Shown: positions 25,301 to 37,375, counted from the stretch's first letter. The stretch: DNA of 64,000 bases from Vibrio gallaecicus (GCF_024347495.1 NZ_AP025491.1:1612001-1676000), one strand, 5' to 3'. The notes: generated by a model from the sequence alone, not told the origin. A program made the numbers and translations.

Positions 25301-26971
25301 ATGTGGGATAGCATCGTTACATTATCAGAAAATAAGCAACAGGTTGTAGCCAAGCTGCAGTCTGGCTTTGTGGTTGATGCTGTGTTTGACCCTAAAGGTT
25401 TACCTGAAGTATTAGAAACGCTAAAAGTAACGGATTACTTCCTTATGGAAGATGAGGTACTTAGATTTGTTAACTTAGCGAAAGAAGGTAAAGGCGAAGC
25501 CTATGACGGTGTAGTGATAGCCGAAGTACGTAATGCGTCTGCTGAGGTTGAAGTTTCTACTGATGAGATGCTAGCAAGTATTATTGTCACGGGGGCTTTT
25601 AAAGGTCGAGGCTTACGTGGTAATGAAATTGTACATTGTTTGGCTCAAGCTCATATCACTAAAGGTATAAACAAGCTGGCGCTAAAGAAAGTCTTACTGA
25701 TGAGTAATCAGCTTAAGCCTGGTGAGCAATTTACACAGGCGGTGGCGCAAGGCAAACAAGCGACAAAAGGTAAAGATGCTCAGTTCATCCCACTTGTAAA
25801 AGATGTCTCTAAACAAGTGCTAAAGCCAAGAAGTAATGACTCCGGCAAACTCGACATGAGAGACCTAGGTAAAACCATTACCGTAGGTGAAAATGATGAG
25901 GTTATGAAACGCATACCTGCGACAAAGGGGCAAGCGGGCTTTACGGTTCAAGGTAGAATTATTCCCCCTCTTCCAGGCAAAGACAGCCTGTTAAAAGCCG
26001 GTAAAGGCACTCATATTTCGTCTGAAGATCCGAACGTATTAGTCGCGACAAACTCTGGCCTTCCCATTATCAAAGAAAAGAGCATTGAAGTGGATAATGC
26101 GCTTTGTCTAAATAGTGTGGGAGTGGGAACCGGGCATGTGAAATTCAAGGGTAATGTATTTGTTTCTGGAGACATAGAAGCTGGTATGGTGGTGAAAGCT
26201 TCAGGTAGTGTCACTGTCGGTGGCTTTATTGAATCGGCGGAGGTTCAGGCTCAAGGTGATATCACGGTAGGTAAAGGGATTATCGGGCATACAGTCAGCG
26301 ATGGTCAGCCGAAAAGCTGTAAGGTTTTTACTAAAGGTAATATTACCGCCAACTATGCTCAATTTTCTGAACTGCAAGCAGGACAAGATATTCAGTTAAG
26401 CGTGCATAGCATGAGTAATGATATTCGCTGCGGGCATGATTTACTTGTGATGGATGCGATGAAAAAGCATGGCACATTAAGCGGTGGTGAAGCCAAAGTT
26501 GGTGGAAGCGTGAAATGTGTTCTATTGGGTGTTGAGGGCGACACTGCGACGAAAGTACACGCGTTTGCAAAATATGACAGCTATAAGCAAAAAATTGTGG
26601 CTTTGAAAGATACCTATAAACAAGCTCAAGAAGCGACTATGGAAGTCATTCGCAAAGAATTAGAATTTAAGAAAAAACCTAAAGCGGAAAGAACAGAAGA
26701 AGAACAACGTTCAATCGAAGATATGAAGGTTCAAAATAGCCAAGCACTCGATGCTGGGCAATCTCAACTCGAACTACTTGAAATGGATTTCGAAGAACAC
26801 TTACAAAACTGCAATATTGAGGCTTTCGATAAAGTATATACGCGAGTGTCTGTTCAGTTTGGTGATGAAGTGGTCACGACAAAGCGCACCCATGGCGGTA
26901 GCGTGTTCACATTTAACCAGTATGAGATTCAGTGTTCATTCAAGATGGATGATGAAGACGTCGCGGTTTAG
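25301..26971 (+). CDS. FapA-family (DUF342) protein
   Basis: A 556-residue DUF342/FapA protein. The central part (about 190-440) is a run of short glycine- and valine-rich turns (KGNVFVSGDIEAGMVVKAS, GSVTVGGFIESAEVQAQGD), the pattern of a right-handed beta-helix. A charged coiled coil follows (about 430-510, KAERTEEEQRSIEDMKVQ). The N-terminal 180 residues are a separate domain. No signal peptide. Family members are common beside motility and chemotaxis genes in gammaproteobacteria and are associated with polar organisation or flagellar number, but their biochemical role is not settled. Its own upstream gap of 163 bp suggests its own promoter. A strong bidirectional terminator follows. Confidence 0.85.
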   Translation: MWDSIVTLSENKQQVVAKLQSGFVVDAVFDPKGLPEVLETLKVTDYFLMEDEVLRFVNLAKEGKGEAYDGVVIAEVRNASAEVEVSTDEMLASIIVTGAFKGRGLRGNEIVHCLAQAHITKGINKLALKKVLLMSNQLKPGEQFTQAVAQGKQATKGKDAQFIPLVKDVSKQVLKPRSNDSGKLDMRDLGKTITVGENDEVMKRIPATKGQAGFTVQGRIIPPLPGKDSLLKAGKGTHISSEDPNVLVATNSGLPIIKEKSIEVDNALCLNSVGVGTGHVKFKGNVFVSGDIEAGMVVKASGSVTVGGFIESAEVQAQGDITVGKGIIGHTVSDGQPKSCKVFTKGNITANYAQFSELQAGQDIQLSVHSMSNDIRCGHDLLVMDAMKKHGTLSGGEAKVGGSVKCVLLGVEGDTATKVHAFAKYDSYKQKIVALKDTYKQAQEATMEVIRKELEFKKKPKAERTEEEQRSIEDMKVQNSQALDAGQSQLELLEMDFEEHLQNCNIEAFDKVYTRVSVQFGDEVVTTKRTHGGSVFTFNQYEIQCSFKMDDEDVAV

Positions 26972-27091
26972 TGGGCTTCTTTAGGTGTTATATTTGATGC
27001 GATGCAGCTTTGACTTGGTATAGATTGGAAATGGCATCGCATTGAATCGTAAGGTCGTTTTTAATATTGAATCATAACGAATTAGAAAAAT

Positions 27092-27119
27092 AAAAAGGGA
27101 GCGTAATCGCTCCCTTTTT
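27092..27119. terminator. Bidirectional rho-independent terminator
   Basis: AAAAAGGGAGCG (27092-27103) pairs perfectly with CGCTCCCTTTTT (27108-27119) around TAAT. It separates the convergent FapA-family gene and the lap operon and can end both transcripts. Confidence 0.93.
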
Positions 27120-27127
27120 GTTTCGCT

Positions 27128-29309
<2,182 letters not shown>

Positions 29310-29326
29310 GTAATTTGACCTTACAA

Positions 29327-31237
29327 CTATTTGTCAACAATGAAGCCTTGGAACACTTCCACGAAGTGCTCAGACAAGAAGTCCAACTGTGTTTGAGTCT
29401 CTACACGTGAAGCAATAGTCGTAATACCTAAATTATGCGCAGTACGAGAAATTGATGTCAGTGTGAATTTCTGTTTTTCATCATCTAAATTATGCGTGAA
29501 TAGGTAATCGAGTTTCACGTAACTTGGTCTGAACTCATTAATGTAATCCAGTGACTGGAAGTTTCGACCGTAGTTATCAACCCCGAATACTGAGTCAGCA
29601 CTGCGTAATGTATTACATAATAGAGCTGTATAATGAGGTTCTTGAATGAAGCAGTTTTCAGGGATCTCAAAGTGCAGCTTAGGTGCATGAGTCGGATTTT
29701 TCTCAAGAATATTACCAACCCAGCGAATGAAACTTGGTTGTGCGACGCTGCTAGGCGAAATGTTAATTGCGACAGGATTTGTCACTTCACCAGTTTTCAT
29801 TTTCTTAATCATTTGCTCAATTACAAATTGGTCAAGAATATGGCTTGATTCCAGTTGCTCTAATGCAAACAAGTACTGATTGGCACTGTAGCGAACCCCA
29901 TCTTTTTCAATCGCAGAGAATACTTCTTGGTGGTAGGTAGAACCGAAAGTGTTATTAGCAGACTGTAGGCGGAAGGTCACTAATTCATCGTGGATCGCTT
30001 CTTCTACTAGATCACGCCACTGCTGTTTACCCATTATTGTTGCGTGGTCGTCACCGGAAATGTAACCGTACTTCTGCTCAGGGCTGGATTTTGCAATAGA
30101 TAAAGCATTATCCACTAACGACATAATTTCTGTACTGGTCTTATTTTGACTACTGTAAGTCACACCTAAAGAAATAGCTGCGCTTGCTGTACCTGTCGGA
30201 TCTGATTGTAAATCCTGTACGCATACGACAATGCTGTCGGCAATAATCTTTAATTCGCTTTCATCTACGTTTGGCAAAATAAAGCCAAATTCATCTTTTG
30301 ATATACGAGCAATTGTAAGACCTGGGGAGGTGATCGATGTTTTCAGTTGGTCAGCAAGGTGGTGTACCAGAGAGTCACCTTCTTGATAGCCTTTTTCTTC
30401 GTATTCATCGGTAATGAACTGAGCTTGTAATACGGCCAAACCACCAATACTAGATTCCGTTAGCCATTGGTTTAATTGAGACATGTAGAACGCACGATTA
30501 CCGAGTTGAGATACAGGATCGATGTATGCTCGCTCTCTTAATTTCTGAGCTTCTTTTGCTTGGTTCTTGAATGCCATCTCAACTTGAGTCGACATTTGAT
30601 TAATACCATCAACCACCATAATTAAATCTTTGGTTTTAGGGCGAGTGAGAGGTTCTCCAAATTGGTTCCTAGCGATTTGGTCCATTTTCACGATGATAAG
30701 AGACAGCGGGCGTAATGCGCGTTTGAGTATCCATGAAATAGCCGCTAGCCCGATGATGAAAATTAAGCCGAACATAGTTAATAGTTTAATCAACGCTTGC
30801 CAGAGCTGCTCATAGGCAGCGCCTGGGTGGCTTACAATCTCAACTTCAGCCAATTGCATCCAGCCACTAGTGATTACACGACGTTCGTGAATTTGTCCGA
30901 AGAGATGTAAATCTGTAAACCAAGTCGGCACACCATTAGGTTTGACAGGATATGAGCGCAGAATTTCATCACTTGAATCAAGGAAAATTAAGCGTACGAC
31001 AGAGTAAGAACTCCCATCAAAGAGAGCATTAATGACCGACTCGACCGCAATTGGGTCTTTATCTTCCAAATAAGGTGCTAACGCCAGCCCAACGGTATTT
31101 ATGGTGTTATTCACTTCAGAGCGTTGTTGCTCTTCTAAGTGATCTCGGGTGGTATCAAATTCGATCATAAATACCGATGCCATAAGCAAGATAAAGACCG
31201 CAACCATTCCGACCACAAGCTGTTTATATAAAGTCAT
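29327..31237 (-). CDS. lapD: LapD-type inside-out c-di-GMP receptor
   Basis: A 636-residue inner-membrane protein. TM1 at about 7-25, a periplasmic LapD/MoxY domain at 26-150, TM2 at about 152-172, HAMP at about 173-225, then degenerate GGDEF (SKDEF in place of GGDEF) and EAL domains (QEVF in place of EAL-type catalytic motif). The conserved tryptophan of the periplasmic output loop, which in Pseudomonas LapD binds LapG, is visible as W126 (TSGWMQLA). When c-di-GMP binds the EAL domain, the periplasmic domain sequesters LapG, so the adhesin stays on the surface. The gene overlaps no neighbour; lapG ends 5 bp upstream of its start. The degenerate motifs fit a receptor, not an enzyme. Confidence 0.93.
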   Translation of the reverse strand: MTLYKQLVVGMVAVFILLMASVFMIEFDTTRDHLEEQQRSEVNNTINTVGLALAPYLEDKDPIAVESVINALFDGSSYSVVRLIFLDSSDEILRSYPVKPNGVPTWFTDLHLFGQIHERRVITSGWMQLAEVEIVSHPGAAYEQLWQALIKLLTMFGLIFIIGLAAISWILKRALRPLSLIIVKMDQIARNQFGEPLTRPKTKDLIMVVDGINQMSTQVEMAFKNQAKEAQKLRERAYIDPVSQLGNRAFYMSQLNQWLTESSIGGLAVLQAQFITDEYEEKGYQEGDSLVHHLADQLKTSITSPGLTIARISKDEFGFILPNVDESELKIIADSIVVCVQDLQSDPTGTASAAISLGVTYSSQNKTSTEIMSLVDNALSIAKSSPEQKYGYISGDDHATIMGKQQWRDLVEEAIHDELVTFRLQSANNTFGSTYHQEVFSAIEKDGVRYSANQYLFALEQLESSHILDQFVIEQMIKKMKTGEVTNPVAINISPSSVAQPSFIRWVGNILEKNPTHAPKLHFEIPENCFIQEPHYTALLCNTLRSADSVFGVDNYGRNFQSLDYINEFRPSYVKLDYLFTHNLDDEKQKFTLTSISRTAHNLGITTIASRVETQTQLDFLSEHFVEVFQGFIVDK

Positions 31238-31242
31238 TGTAC

Positions 31243-31989
31243 CTACTCGTCGTAATTGATAATGGGTTTGTTTAATTTTAGAGAGCGTTCACGTGAGCGT
31301 AAGTCGTTCCATAGACTCAATCGTGAAGACTTACCTGCTAGTTTTCCGTTACCTGCCTTGGACTTCATTAGCCAAAGGTTTTTACCATTGAAGCTATAAA
31401 CAGGTAATAGGTCTCTTCGTTTTGAAGCGCGCATTATTTCAGGGTTAATGTTGTCTAAAATTAGCGGCTCGGCACTTGGTGTAGAGTAATACGCCAGTAC
31501 CATGTGAAATTGGTTTAACTCAAGGGCTTTTACGTACACTAAACGTAGTTTTTTATCAGGTACGCCAAGCTCCAAAAGTGAAAAGTATTTAGCAATTGTG
31601 AAATCTTCACAGTCGCCGGCATTACTTCCTAAAAACTCTAAAGGTGTTGCCCAGTAGTCGTTTTTTCCCCACAAGACGTCATCATTCACAAAATACAGTT
31701 GGTTAAAAAACCGGTTAATTGAGGTTAACTTGTCTGCTTCACTTAAATTTTTATACTCGGAAATATTTGAGCGCCAAGTCGAAACTCGTTTGCCCGCTCT
31801 TTCACCGTATGTTTGGGTTACTGCACTAACCCATTGTTGATCTTTCGTATTCAGTGCTGAAGAGGCAAATGAAGCACACAGCGTTAAAATAAGCGCAGCA
31901 CTGCTGAGGCTTTTAATGTTGTGTTTATTGCCGAGCTTCTTTCCTCGGAGGCTATATACCTTATTCTTTAAGGGCATTATTTTGAGCAC
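31243..31989 (-). CDS. lapG: LapG-type periplasmic cysteine protease
   Basis: A bacterial transglutaminase-like cysteine proteinase (DUF920). Counting from the GTG at 31989 it has 248 residues. The catalytic triad is C127 (GSNAGDCEDFT), H162 (FHMVLAY) and D179 (LILDN). A signal peptide follows a basic stretch (SSAALILTLCASFASSA). An ATG four codons in (31977) is an alternative start; neither has a good ribosome site, so translation may be coupled to lapC, whose last codons overlap this gene by 29 bp. LapG cuts the adhesin near its N-terminus to release it and is held inactive by LapD at high c-di-GMP. The calcium-binding aspartates typical of LapG (D near C127) also appear present. Confidence 0.92.
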   Translation of the reverse strand: MLKIMPLKNKVYSLRGKKLGNKHNIKSLSSAALILTLCASFASSALNTKDQQWVSAVTQTYGERAGKRVSTWRSNISEYKNLSEADKLTSINRFFNQLYFVNDDVLWGKNDYWATPLEFLGSNAGDCEDFTIAKYFSLLELGVPDKKLRLVYVKALELNQFHMVLAYYSTPSAEPLILDNINPEIMRASKRRDLLPVYSFNGKNLWLMKSKAGNGKLAGKSSRLSLWNDLRSRERSLKLNKPIINYDE

Positions 31990-33352
31990 TTAGTATTGGC
32001 TTCAATATATATTCTAGAACGGTTCTTTTCCCTGTAATGATATCAACTGAGGCGGTCATTCCTGGAATGATCGGCAGTTCTCCGTTGTTACCGAATGAAT
32101 GCTGCTCTGTTCTAATTCTTACGATATAAAAGCTATTACCTTCCTCATCTTGAGTTGTATCGGCGCTGATATGCTCCAAAATTCCTTCTAAACCGCCGTA
32201 TTTGGTAAAGTCATAAGCACTAAGTTTTACGATAGCTGCAAGCTGAGGGCGAAGGAAGGCGATATCTTGAGGTGCAATCTTTGCTTCAATTAATAGTGAA
32301 TCTTCTGTAGGTACGATTTCTACAATGTCCATACCCGGCTGAATTACACCGCCGACTGTGTTAATGCCTAATGTTTTTACTGTTCCCGTTACAGGAGATA
32401 CCACAACAGTTCGGTTTACTCTGTCAGCAAGACCAACGGCAGATTCTGTCAGTGCAGACAGCTTATCTTGTGCTTGGTTTAATTTCTCTTGTTGGTCTGA
32501 ACGGAAATTAAGTGCGGCATCAATCCGGCTAAGTTGGGCTTCCTTAATCGCGGAGCGAAGTAGGGGGATCTTTAACTCACTAGAGGTCATCTCACGTCGA
32601 GTATCGTTCACTTGTCTTTGCAGTTTTAATAGCTCAATACGCGGTACAACGCCTTCATCAGCAAGAGGCTTTGTAATCTCAAGCTCTTTTCTAGCAAAGC
32701 GGTAGCTTTCTCGTAAGTTTTTAGTTCGCGCAAGAATTTCTACAAGGTCTTGTTGTTTCTGTTCGACTTGCTGGTCAAATACCGATAATTGGTTTTTAAG
32801 ATTATTCAGGTCTTGTCTGTATTCTGCTTTTTGGCGACTAACGAGTTTTGGTTGGAGTTCGTAAAATTTAGGAGGGAAGGCTAATTTATTGAAATCAAGG
32901 CGGATGCTTTGTTCCCAATTTTTTTCAGCTGAATTTTCATCAATCACCACACTGGTTAAAGAAGCGGATAGCATCAAAACACTTGCTGTTAAGTTTGCAA
33001 CTTGCTGCTCACGCTCACGAAAATCAGAACGAAAACGAGTGTCATCAATTAATAGTAACTGCTGGCCTTTTTGAACTTGTTGACCTTCTTTAACCAGAAT
33101 CTCTTTTACTAAACCACCTTCAAGGTTTTGCACTACTTGAATTTGCGAAGAGGGAATGACTTTACCTTGTCCCACTGTCACTTTGTCTATTTCAGCCCAT
33201 GCTGCCCACCCAATAGCAGCCACAAAAAATAGCACCATTACCCATAGCATGATGCGGGCACTTGTTGGAGTATTTAGTAGAAGTGCCGCCGTTTTGTCGT
33301 CGACATACTCCAATTCAGTGGTACTAAGCTTATTAAAACCTTTGTGGCTCAT
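31961..33352 (-). CDS. lapC: LapC-type HlyD-family membrane-fusion protein
   Basis: A 463-residue periplasmic adaptor of type I secretion. A short cytoplasmic N-terminus and one transmembrane helix (about 32-52, IMLWVMVLFFVAAIGWAAW) precede a lipoyl half-motif (VVQNLEGGLVKEILVKEGQ). Long coiled-coil helices span about 160-300, the second lipoyl half follows (VVSPVTGTVKTLGI), then a beta-barrel and a C-terminal portion. It joins the LapB ATPase to a TolC-like outer-membrane channel. It is the first gene of the lap operon, and its last codons overlap lapG. Confidence 0.93.
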   Translation of the reverse strand: MSHKGFNKLSTTELEYVDDKTAALLLNTPTSARIMLWVMVLFFVAAIGWAAWAEIDKVTVGQGKVIPSSQIQVVQNLEGGLVKEILVKEGQQVQKGQQLLLIDDTRFRSDFREREQQVANLTASVLMLSASLTSVVIDENSAEKNWEQSIRLDFNKLAFPPKFYELQPKLVSRQKAEYRQDLNNLKNQLSVFDQQVEQKQQDLVEILARTKNLRESYRFARKELEITKPLADEGVVPRIELLKLQRQVNDTRREMTSSELKIPLLRSAIKEAQLSRIDAALNFRSDQQEKLNQAQDKLSALTESAVGLADRVNRTVVVSPVTGTVKTLGINTVGGVIQPGMDIVEIVPTEDSLLIEAKIAPQDIAFLRPQLAAIVKLSAYDFTKYGGLEGILEHISADTTQDEEGNSFYIVRIRTEQHSFGNNGELPIIPGMTASVDIITGKRTVLEYILKPILSAQNNALKE

Positions 33353-33463
33353 TTATTGTCCTTGTTTACGTAATAAAAGTAAGCTTCTTGAGTGTATTAT
33401 TAGTTAATATAAATGTTAAGGCTTTGTTTTTATTTGCCCTTCAACTTAATGTATTTTATCAAG

Positions 33464-34702
33464 TCATCCATTTTTAAAATTGGTTTTATCAAGTTGGTGC
33501 TTTTTCAGTTTGTCATAAAGCGTTTTCCGAGATACTTGTAATTCTAGCTGCACATCTTTTAATCGTCCGTGATATCGATGGAGAACTTCAATCAACAGAG
33601 TTTGCTCAAACAGATCTATTCGTTGGTTGAGTGATTTTTGCTCATCGCTGGCCAGGCAATTGAGACCTGAAAGGTCACTTGGTTTGAGTGCTCTTAGCTC
33701 CGCATGTTGGCGTAGCTGCTTGATATTTTCTGACCATGATTTGTTTGTAAGTTGCTGAATTTCTTCTTCGGTAATAGTTGGTGGTGGTAATTGATAGCGA
33801 CTCGCCGCGCTTCGTGCAAAGTGTTTAAACAATATACGAATGTCTTCTTTACGTTCACACAAGGGTAACAAATCGAAGCGACGGAACTCACTGTGAAATG
33901 TTGTCGGTGGGGTGTGGATCGCGATAATGACACTAGTTGCACATTCGTTGCACTCTAATTTTAAGTCAGTAAGCCAAGTCCATTGTTGAACGGTTAGTAT
34001 GTCTGCTTGATAGAGGTAGATTGTGCCGATCTGAGGTTTAGAGAGCCTCTGAAAAAAAAACTGCTTAAACTCTGTTTCATTGTGAGCTGGTAATTCATGA
34101 GCAGCTAGTACGTAGAGCTCTGAATCATATGGGTGGTGAAGGTCGTGTAGGTATTGTGCGGTGATGCGCTTACCTGTGCCAGTATCACCGACCAATAACA
34201 TTAAATTATCTTGCATTGGGTTCAATGCGACCAGATCCCGGCGCAGTTTGACCATCGATGGAGATTGCCCAAGGAGCTTTGGTCCTACGTGAGTCTGCAT
34301 ATCTAACTCTTTGCGAAGCAATACATTTTCTTGCATCAAGTCGAGCTTGTCAGTTGCTTTTTGGATTGCCGTTTGCAACTTATCAATCGCAAAAGGCTTT
34401 TCAAGAAAGTCATACGCGCCAGCTTTCATTGCAGACACTGCTGTTTGAACATCCCCATGCCCAGTTAAAACGATGACTTGGAAGTGGGCATTTTTTTCGA
34501 GTAACTGCTGAGTAAACTCAATGCCTGTCATTACTGGCATATGTATATCTGTGACAACGATACCTGCCTGCGAAGTGTCGATGCACTGCAAAGCTTCGAC
34601 AGCGTTGGGGAAACAAGTGATCATTATCCCTTCAATAAGCATGGCTTGCTGTACTGAATCTCGAATAGCGGGTTCGTCGTCTACAAAGTAGATATTTGGC
34701 AT
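33464..34702 (-). CDS. DctD-like response regulator with a degenerate sigma-54 AAA+ domain
   Basis: A 412-residue regulator. The receiver (1-120) is intact, with D8-D9 and phosphoacceptor D52 (VVTDIHMP). The AAA+ domain keeps a Walker A-like GDTGTGKR (172-179), but the following segment goes from LAAHELPAHNETEF straight to the Walker B position. The GAFTGA loop that contacts sigma-54 is missing, Walker B reads TIYLYQAD instead of LFLDE, and the arginine-finger region is shortened. A Fis-type helix-turn-helix ends the protein (about 378-405, LQVSRKTLYDKLKKH). It is therefore very unlikely to activate sigma-54 polymerase and may act as a simple DNA-binding repressor or sigma-70 regulator. The kinase gene lies 37 bp upstream. 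Confidence 0.92.
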   Translation of the reverse strand: MPNIYFVDDEPAIRDSVQQAMLIEGIMITCFPNAVEALQCIDTSQAGIVVTDIHMPVMTGIEFTQQLLEKNAHFQVIVLTGHGDVQTAVSAMKAGAYDFLEKPFAIDKLQTAIQKATDKLDLMQENVLLRKELDMQTHVGPKLLGQSPSMVKLRRDLVALNPMQDNLMLLVGDTGTGKRITAQYLHDLHHPYDSELYVLAAHELPAHNETEFKQFFFQRLSKPQIGTIYLYQADILTVQQWTWLTDLKLECNECATSVIIAIHTPPTTFHSEFRRFDLLPLCERKEDIRILFKHFARSAASRYQLPPPTITEEEIQQLTNKSWSENIKQLRQHAELRALKPSDLSGLNCLASDEQKSLNQRIDLFEQTLLIEVLHRYHGRLKDVQLELQVSRKTLYDKLKKHQLDKTNFKNG

Positions 34703-34739
34703 GTTAACTCAGTCCTTCTGAATGCGTCACAGAATCTAT

Positions 34740-36596
34740 TCATTCGTTAATTTTGGTGGGTGCGTTGTTTGGGGTGTTGAAAATTGTGTGGGCAGTTAAC
34801 AACAGAGAAAACTGCATACCGGATGGCTTTCTTGTCTTAGCCTGTATTTCACCGCTGTAAGCTTCGATAATTCGTTTCGATATGGATAATCCGAGCCCTA
34901 ACCCTTCTGATTTTGTTGTAAAGAAAGGATCGAATAATTTAGGCAGCTGTTCTGAAGCAATACCTGGTCCATTATCCCAGATGACTAACTCACATTGATC
35001 ATTATTTAGATACCAGTCAATGCCTATTTGTGGACTAGGGTGTTGGTTAAGCGCTTGAGCCGCATTGTGAATCAGGTTAACGAGCACTTGCTCCAATTCT
35101 GTAGGATGAATGCTCAATAGGATGTTGTTGGGTATCGCCGAAAGTCTTAGCGTAATGCCTTGTTTAATCATGGCGGCACTGAGAATACTGGTGGCATTGC
35201 TAACTGCGTCGTGCAAGTTTGCTACGTGATGCTCTTCTTGGTTAACTTTACGGGTAAAGACTTTCAAGCGAGCAATAATTTCTCCAATCGACAAGTTAAG
35301 CTCAATCATCTTTTGGAGATTGCTTTTCACCATATCAGTCTGGTTCATTTCTAGCAGCTTTAAGCTATTTTCACTGTAAGTCCTCAGTGCAGCTAAGGGT
35401 TGGTTAATTTCATGATTAATACTGGCTGAAAGCTCTCCCAGTACGGCCAGTTTGGCGGTTTGAGTGAGTTCTTGTTCGGTTTGCTTGAGTTTTAGTTTGG
35501 ACTCTTGGTATTGAAAAATAGTTTTCTGCAATTGTTGATTTGAGTGCTGTAAATATTGAGTGCGTTTGTCTACCGTATGTTCTAAGTGCTTATTAAGATC
35601 AGTCAACGCTATTTTGGCTGTGTATGTTTGTCGCCATGACCAAGCGATAAGCGCTAATAAGCTATAGATGATGAGAAAGATGAAGTCGGCTTGTAGCACT
35701 TTGATTTGCCCAATTCGGGCTTCTTTAAGGGCGATAACTTGATAATCACGGTTCTCTACTGCGATTGGATAAAGTTTAAATGCGTGATGGCTTAGTAACT
35801 GTGAGTGGGGCACAGAAGCATTCGGTGCAATGAGTGTTTTAAATTCATTAATGATCTGAATGGTGTTGCGACCGTATTGCCGGTTTTGATTAACTTCAAA
35901 TTGTTGATCTTCATTAAGAGGACGAAAGGCTTGATATAACCAACGTTTATTCGTTGATAAGAATACTATTTTGTTGCTATCAAGAATCATAATTTCAAAA
36001 CTATTGCTTGCTAAGATTGCCTCTATATTTTCCAAGCTAACTTTTACCGTAATCACGCCAGCGATTTCACCGTCAACAGTCAGTGGGGAAGAGATGAAAT
36101 AACCCCGTATATTCGATAACGCCCCAAGCGCAACATACTGAGCTTGGTTACCTTGGATGGCCTCACTAAAATAAGGTCTGAAAGCGAAATTTTCACCTAA
36201 AAAGGTGCGTGGCTTTAAGTAATTACTAGATGCGATTACTTTTCCTGTTCGGTCGTGGATATAAATAGCATCAGCAAGGCTTTGATTTGACCATTCAAGT
36301 AGCAGTTCATTCAGGTTTTGCTTTGGTTCATTTGATGTTAAAAAAGTTAGTAGCCTTGGATCGTGTCGCAGTAAATTCGGAATTTGCTTAAATTTAGCTA
36401 ATTCAGATTCAATTTGTAGGTTAGCTTTGTTGGCTGCGTCCTTTAGCTCTTTTGAAACCACTTTATCTTGGTATTGAGTAGCGATATGGTGGGTAGCATA
36501 GAGCCCAACCCCACCAAAAATTAGAGATAACATCAAAAAAGATTTCAAAAAAAACAAAGGTCTAACGTTCAAAATAAACTCAGTACAAATTAGCAT
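34740..36596 (-). CDS. DctB-like sensor histidine kinase
   Basis: A membrane kinase of about 618 residues from the ATG at 36596. An earlier in-frame ATG at 36650 would add 18 residues; neither has a clear ribosome site. TM1 is at about 15-33 (SFLMLSLIFGGVGLYAT). A periplasmic double-Cache sensor follows with the DctB-type HDPRLLTFLTSN and SNYLKPRTFLGENFAFRPYF motifs, then TM2 near 305-325. A coiled coil leads to the HisKA H-box (LGELSASINHEINQPLAALR) and the ATPase domain with N-box LVNLIHNAAQAL, G1 DNGPGI and GLGLSISKRI. DctB proteins sense C4-dicarboxylates; the ligand here is not certain. It precedes its regulator, which has a degenerate output domain. Confidence 0.9.
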   Translation of the reverse strand: MLICTEFILNVRPLFFLKSFLMLSLIFGGVGLYATHHIATQYQDKVVSKELKDAANKANLQIESELAKFKQIPNLLRHDPRLLTFLTSNEPKQNLNELLLEWSNQSLADAIYIHDRTGKVIASSNYLKPRTFLGENFAFRPYFSEAIQGNQAQYVALGALSNIRGYFISSPLTVDGEIAGVITVKVSLENIEAILASNSFEIMILDSNKIVFLSTNKRWLYQAFRPLNEDQQFEVNQNRQYGRNTIQIINEFKTLIAPNASVPHSQLLSHHAFKLYPIAVENRDYQVIALKEARIGQIKVLQADFIFLIIYSLLALIAWSWRQTYTAKIALTDLNKHLEHTVDKRTQYLQHSNQQLQKTIFQYQESKLKLKQTEQELTQTAKLAVLGELSASINHEINQPLAALRTYSENSLKLLEMNQTDMVKSNLQKMIELNLSIGEIIARLKVFTRKVNQEEHHVANLHDAVSNATSILSAAMIKQGITLRLSAIPNNILLSIHPTELEQVLVNLIHNAAQALNQHPSPQIGIDWYLNNDQCELVIWDNGPGIASEQLPKLFDPFFTTKSEGLGLGLSISKRIIEAYSGEIQAKTRKPSGMQFSLLLTAHTIFNTPNNAPTKINE

Positions 36597-36739
36597 TTTA
36601 AATATGTTATCAGTATGGGGAATGAAGTAACGAGATCTTGTTAACACCAAGGTTTTATACCGTGCAATATCCTACGTGATGGGCTTGTTTTTCAATAGAT
36701 TAGAGCGCAAAATCACAGAAAATCCTAAGGAGCGACCAA

Positions 36740-37375
36740 ATGGAACTGACAGATATTCGCCGCGAATACGCAAAAGGCGGGTTACGACGTAAAGACTTAC
36801 ATGCTGATCCAATCGACCAATTTAATTTATGGTTGGAACAAGCGATTGAAGCTAAGCTCACTGACCCAACTGCGATGACAGTGGCGACGGTGGATAAAAA
36901 TGGTCAACCATTCCAACGCATCGTACTACTGAAGAATGTAGAAAAAGATGGATTTATTTTTTACACGAACCTTGGTAGCCGAAAAGCGCAGCACTTAGAA
37001 GATTGCAGTAAGATCAGCCTACACTTCCCATGGCATCCACTTGAGCGACAAGTTCATATTACCGGTACTGCTGAAAAGTTGACTGCTTTGGAGAACATGA
37101 AGTACTTTTCTTCTCGCCCAAAAGAGAGCCAATTAGCAGCCATTGCAAGTAAGCAAAGTAGCCGTATTTCAGCTCGTGGTGTTTTAGAGGGTAAATATTT
37201 AGAGCTGAAACAAAAGTTCGCTAAAGGTGAAATACCAGTCCCAACATTTTGGGGTGGTTTTAGAGTGAAGCCTGAAAGTATAGAGTTTTGGCAAGGTGGC
37301 GAACACCGCCTACATGACCGTTTCTTATTTTCGCGAGATGACAGCCGTTGGGATATTGATCGCCTGGCACCGTAG
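36740..37375 (+). CDS. pdxH: PdxH, pyridoxamine/pyridoxine 5'-phosphate oxidase
   Basis: A 211-residue FMN enzyme that makes pyridoxal 5'-phosphate, the last step of vitamin B6 synthesis and salvage. FMN-binding motif: [18 protein letters not shown] followed by [10 protein letters not shown]-terminal signature [15 protein letters not shown] ending in RLAP. Length is as for the E. coli enzyme (218). An AAGGAG element stands 7 bases ahead of the ATG. It is monocistronic, divergent from the kinase gene and convergent with vqmA. Confidence 0.96.
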   Translation: MELTDIRREYAKGGLRRKDLHADPIDQFNLWLEQAIEAKLTDPTAMTVATVDKNGQPFQRIVLLKNVEKDGFIFYTNLGSRKAQHLEDCSKISLHFPWHPLERQVHITGTAEKLTALENMKYFSSRPKESQLAAIASKQSSRISARGVLEGKYLELKQKFAKGEIPVPTFWGGFRVKPESIEFWQGGEHRLHDRFLFSRDDSRWDIDRLAP

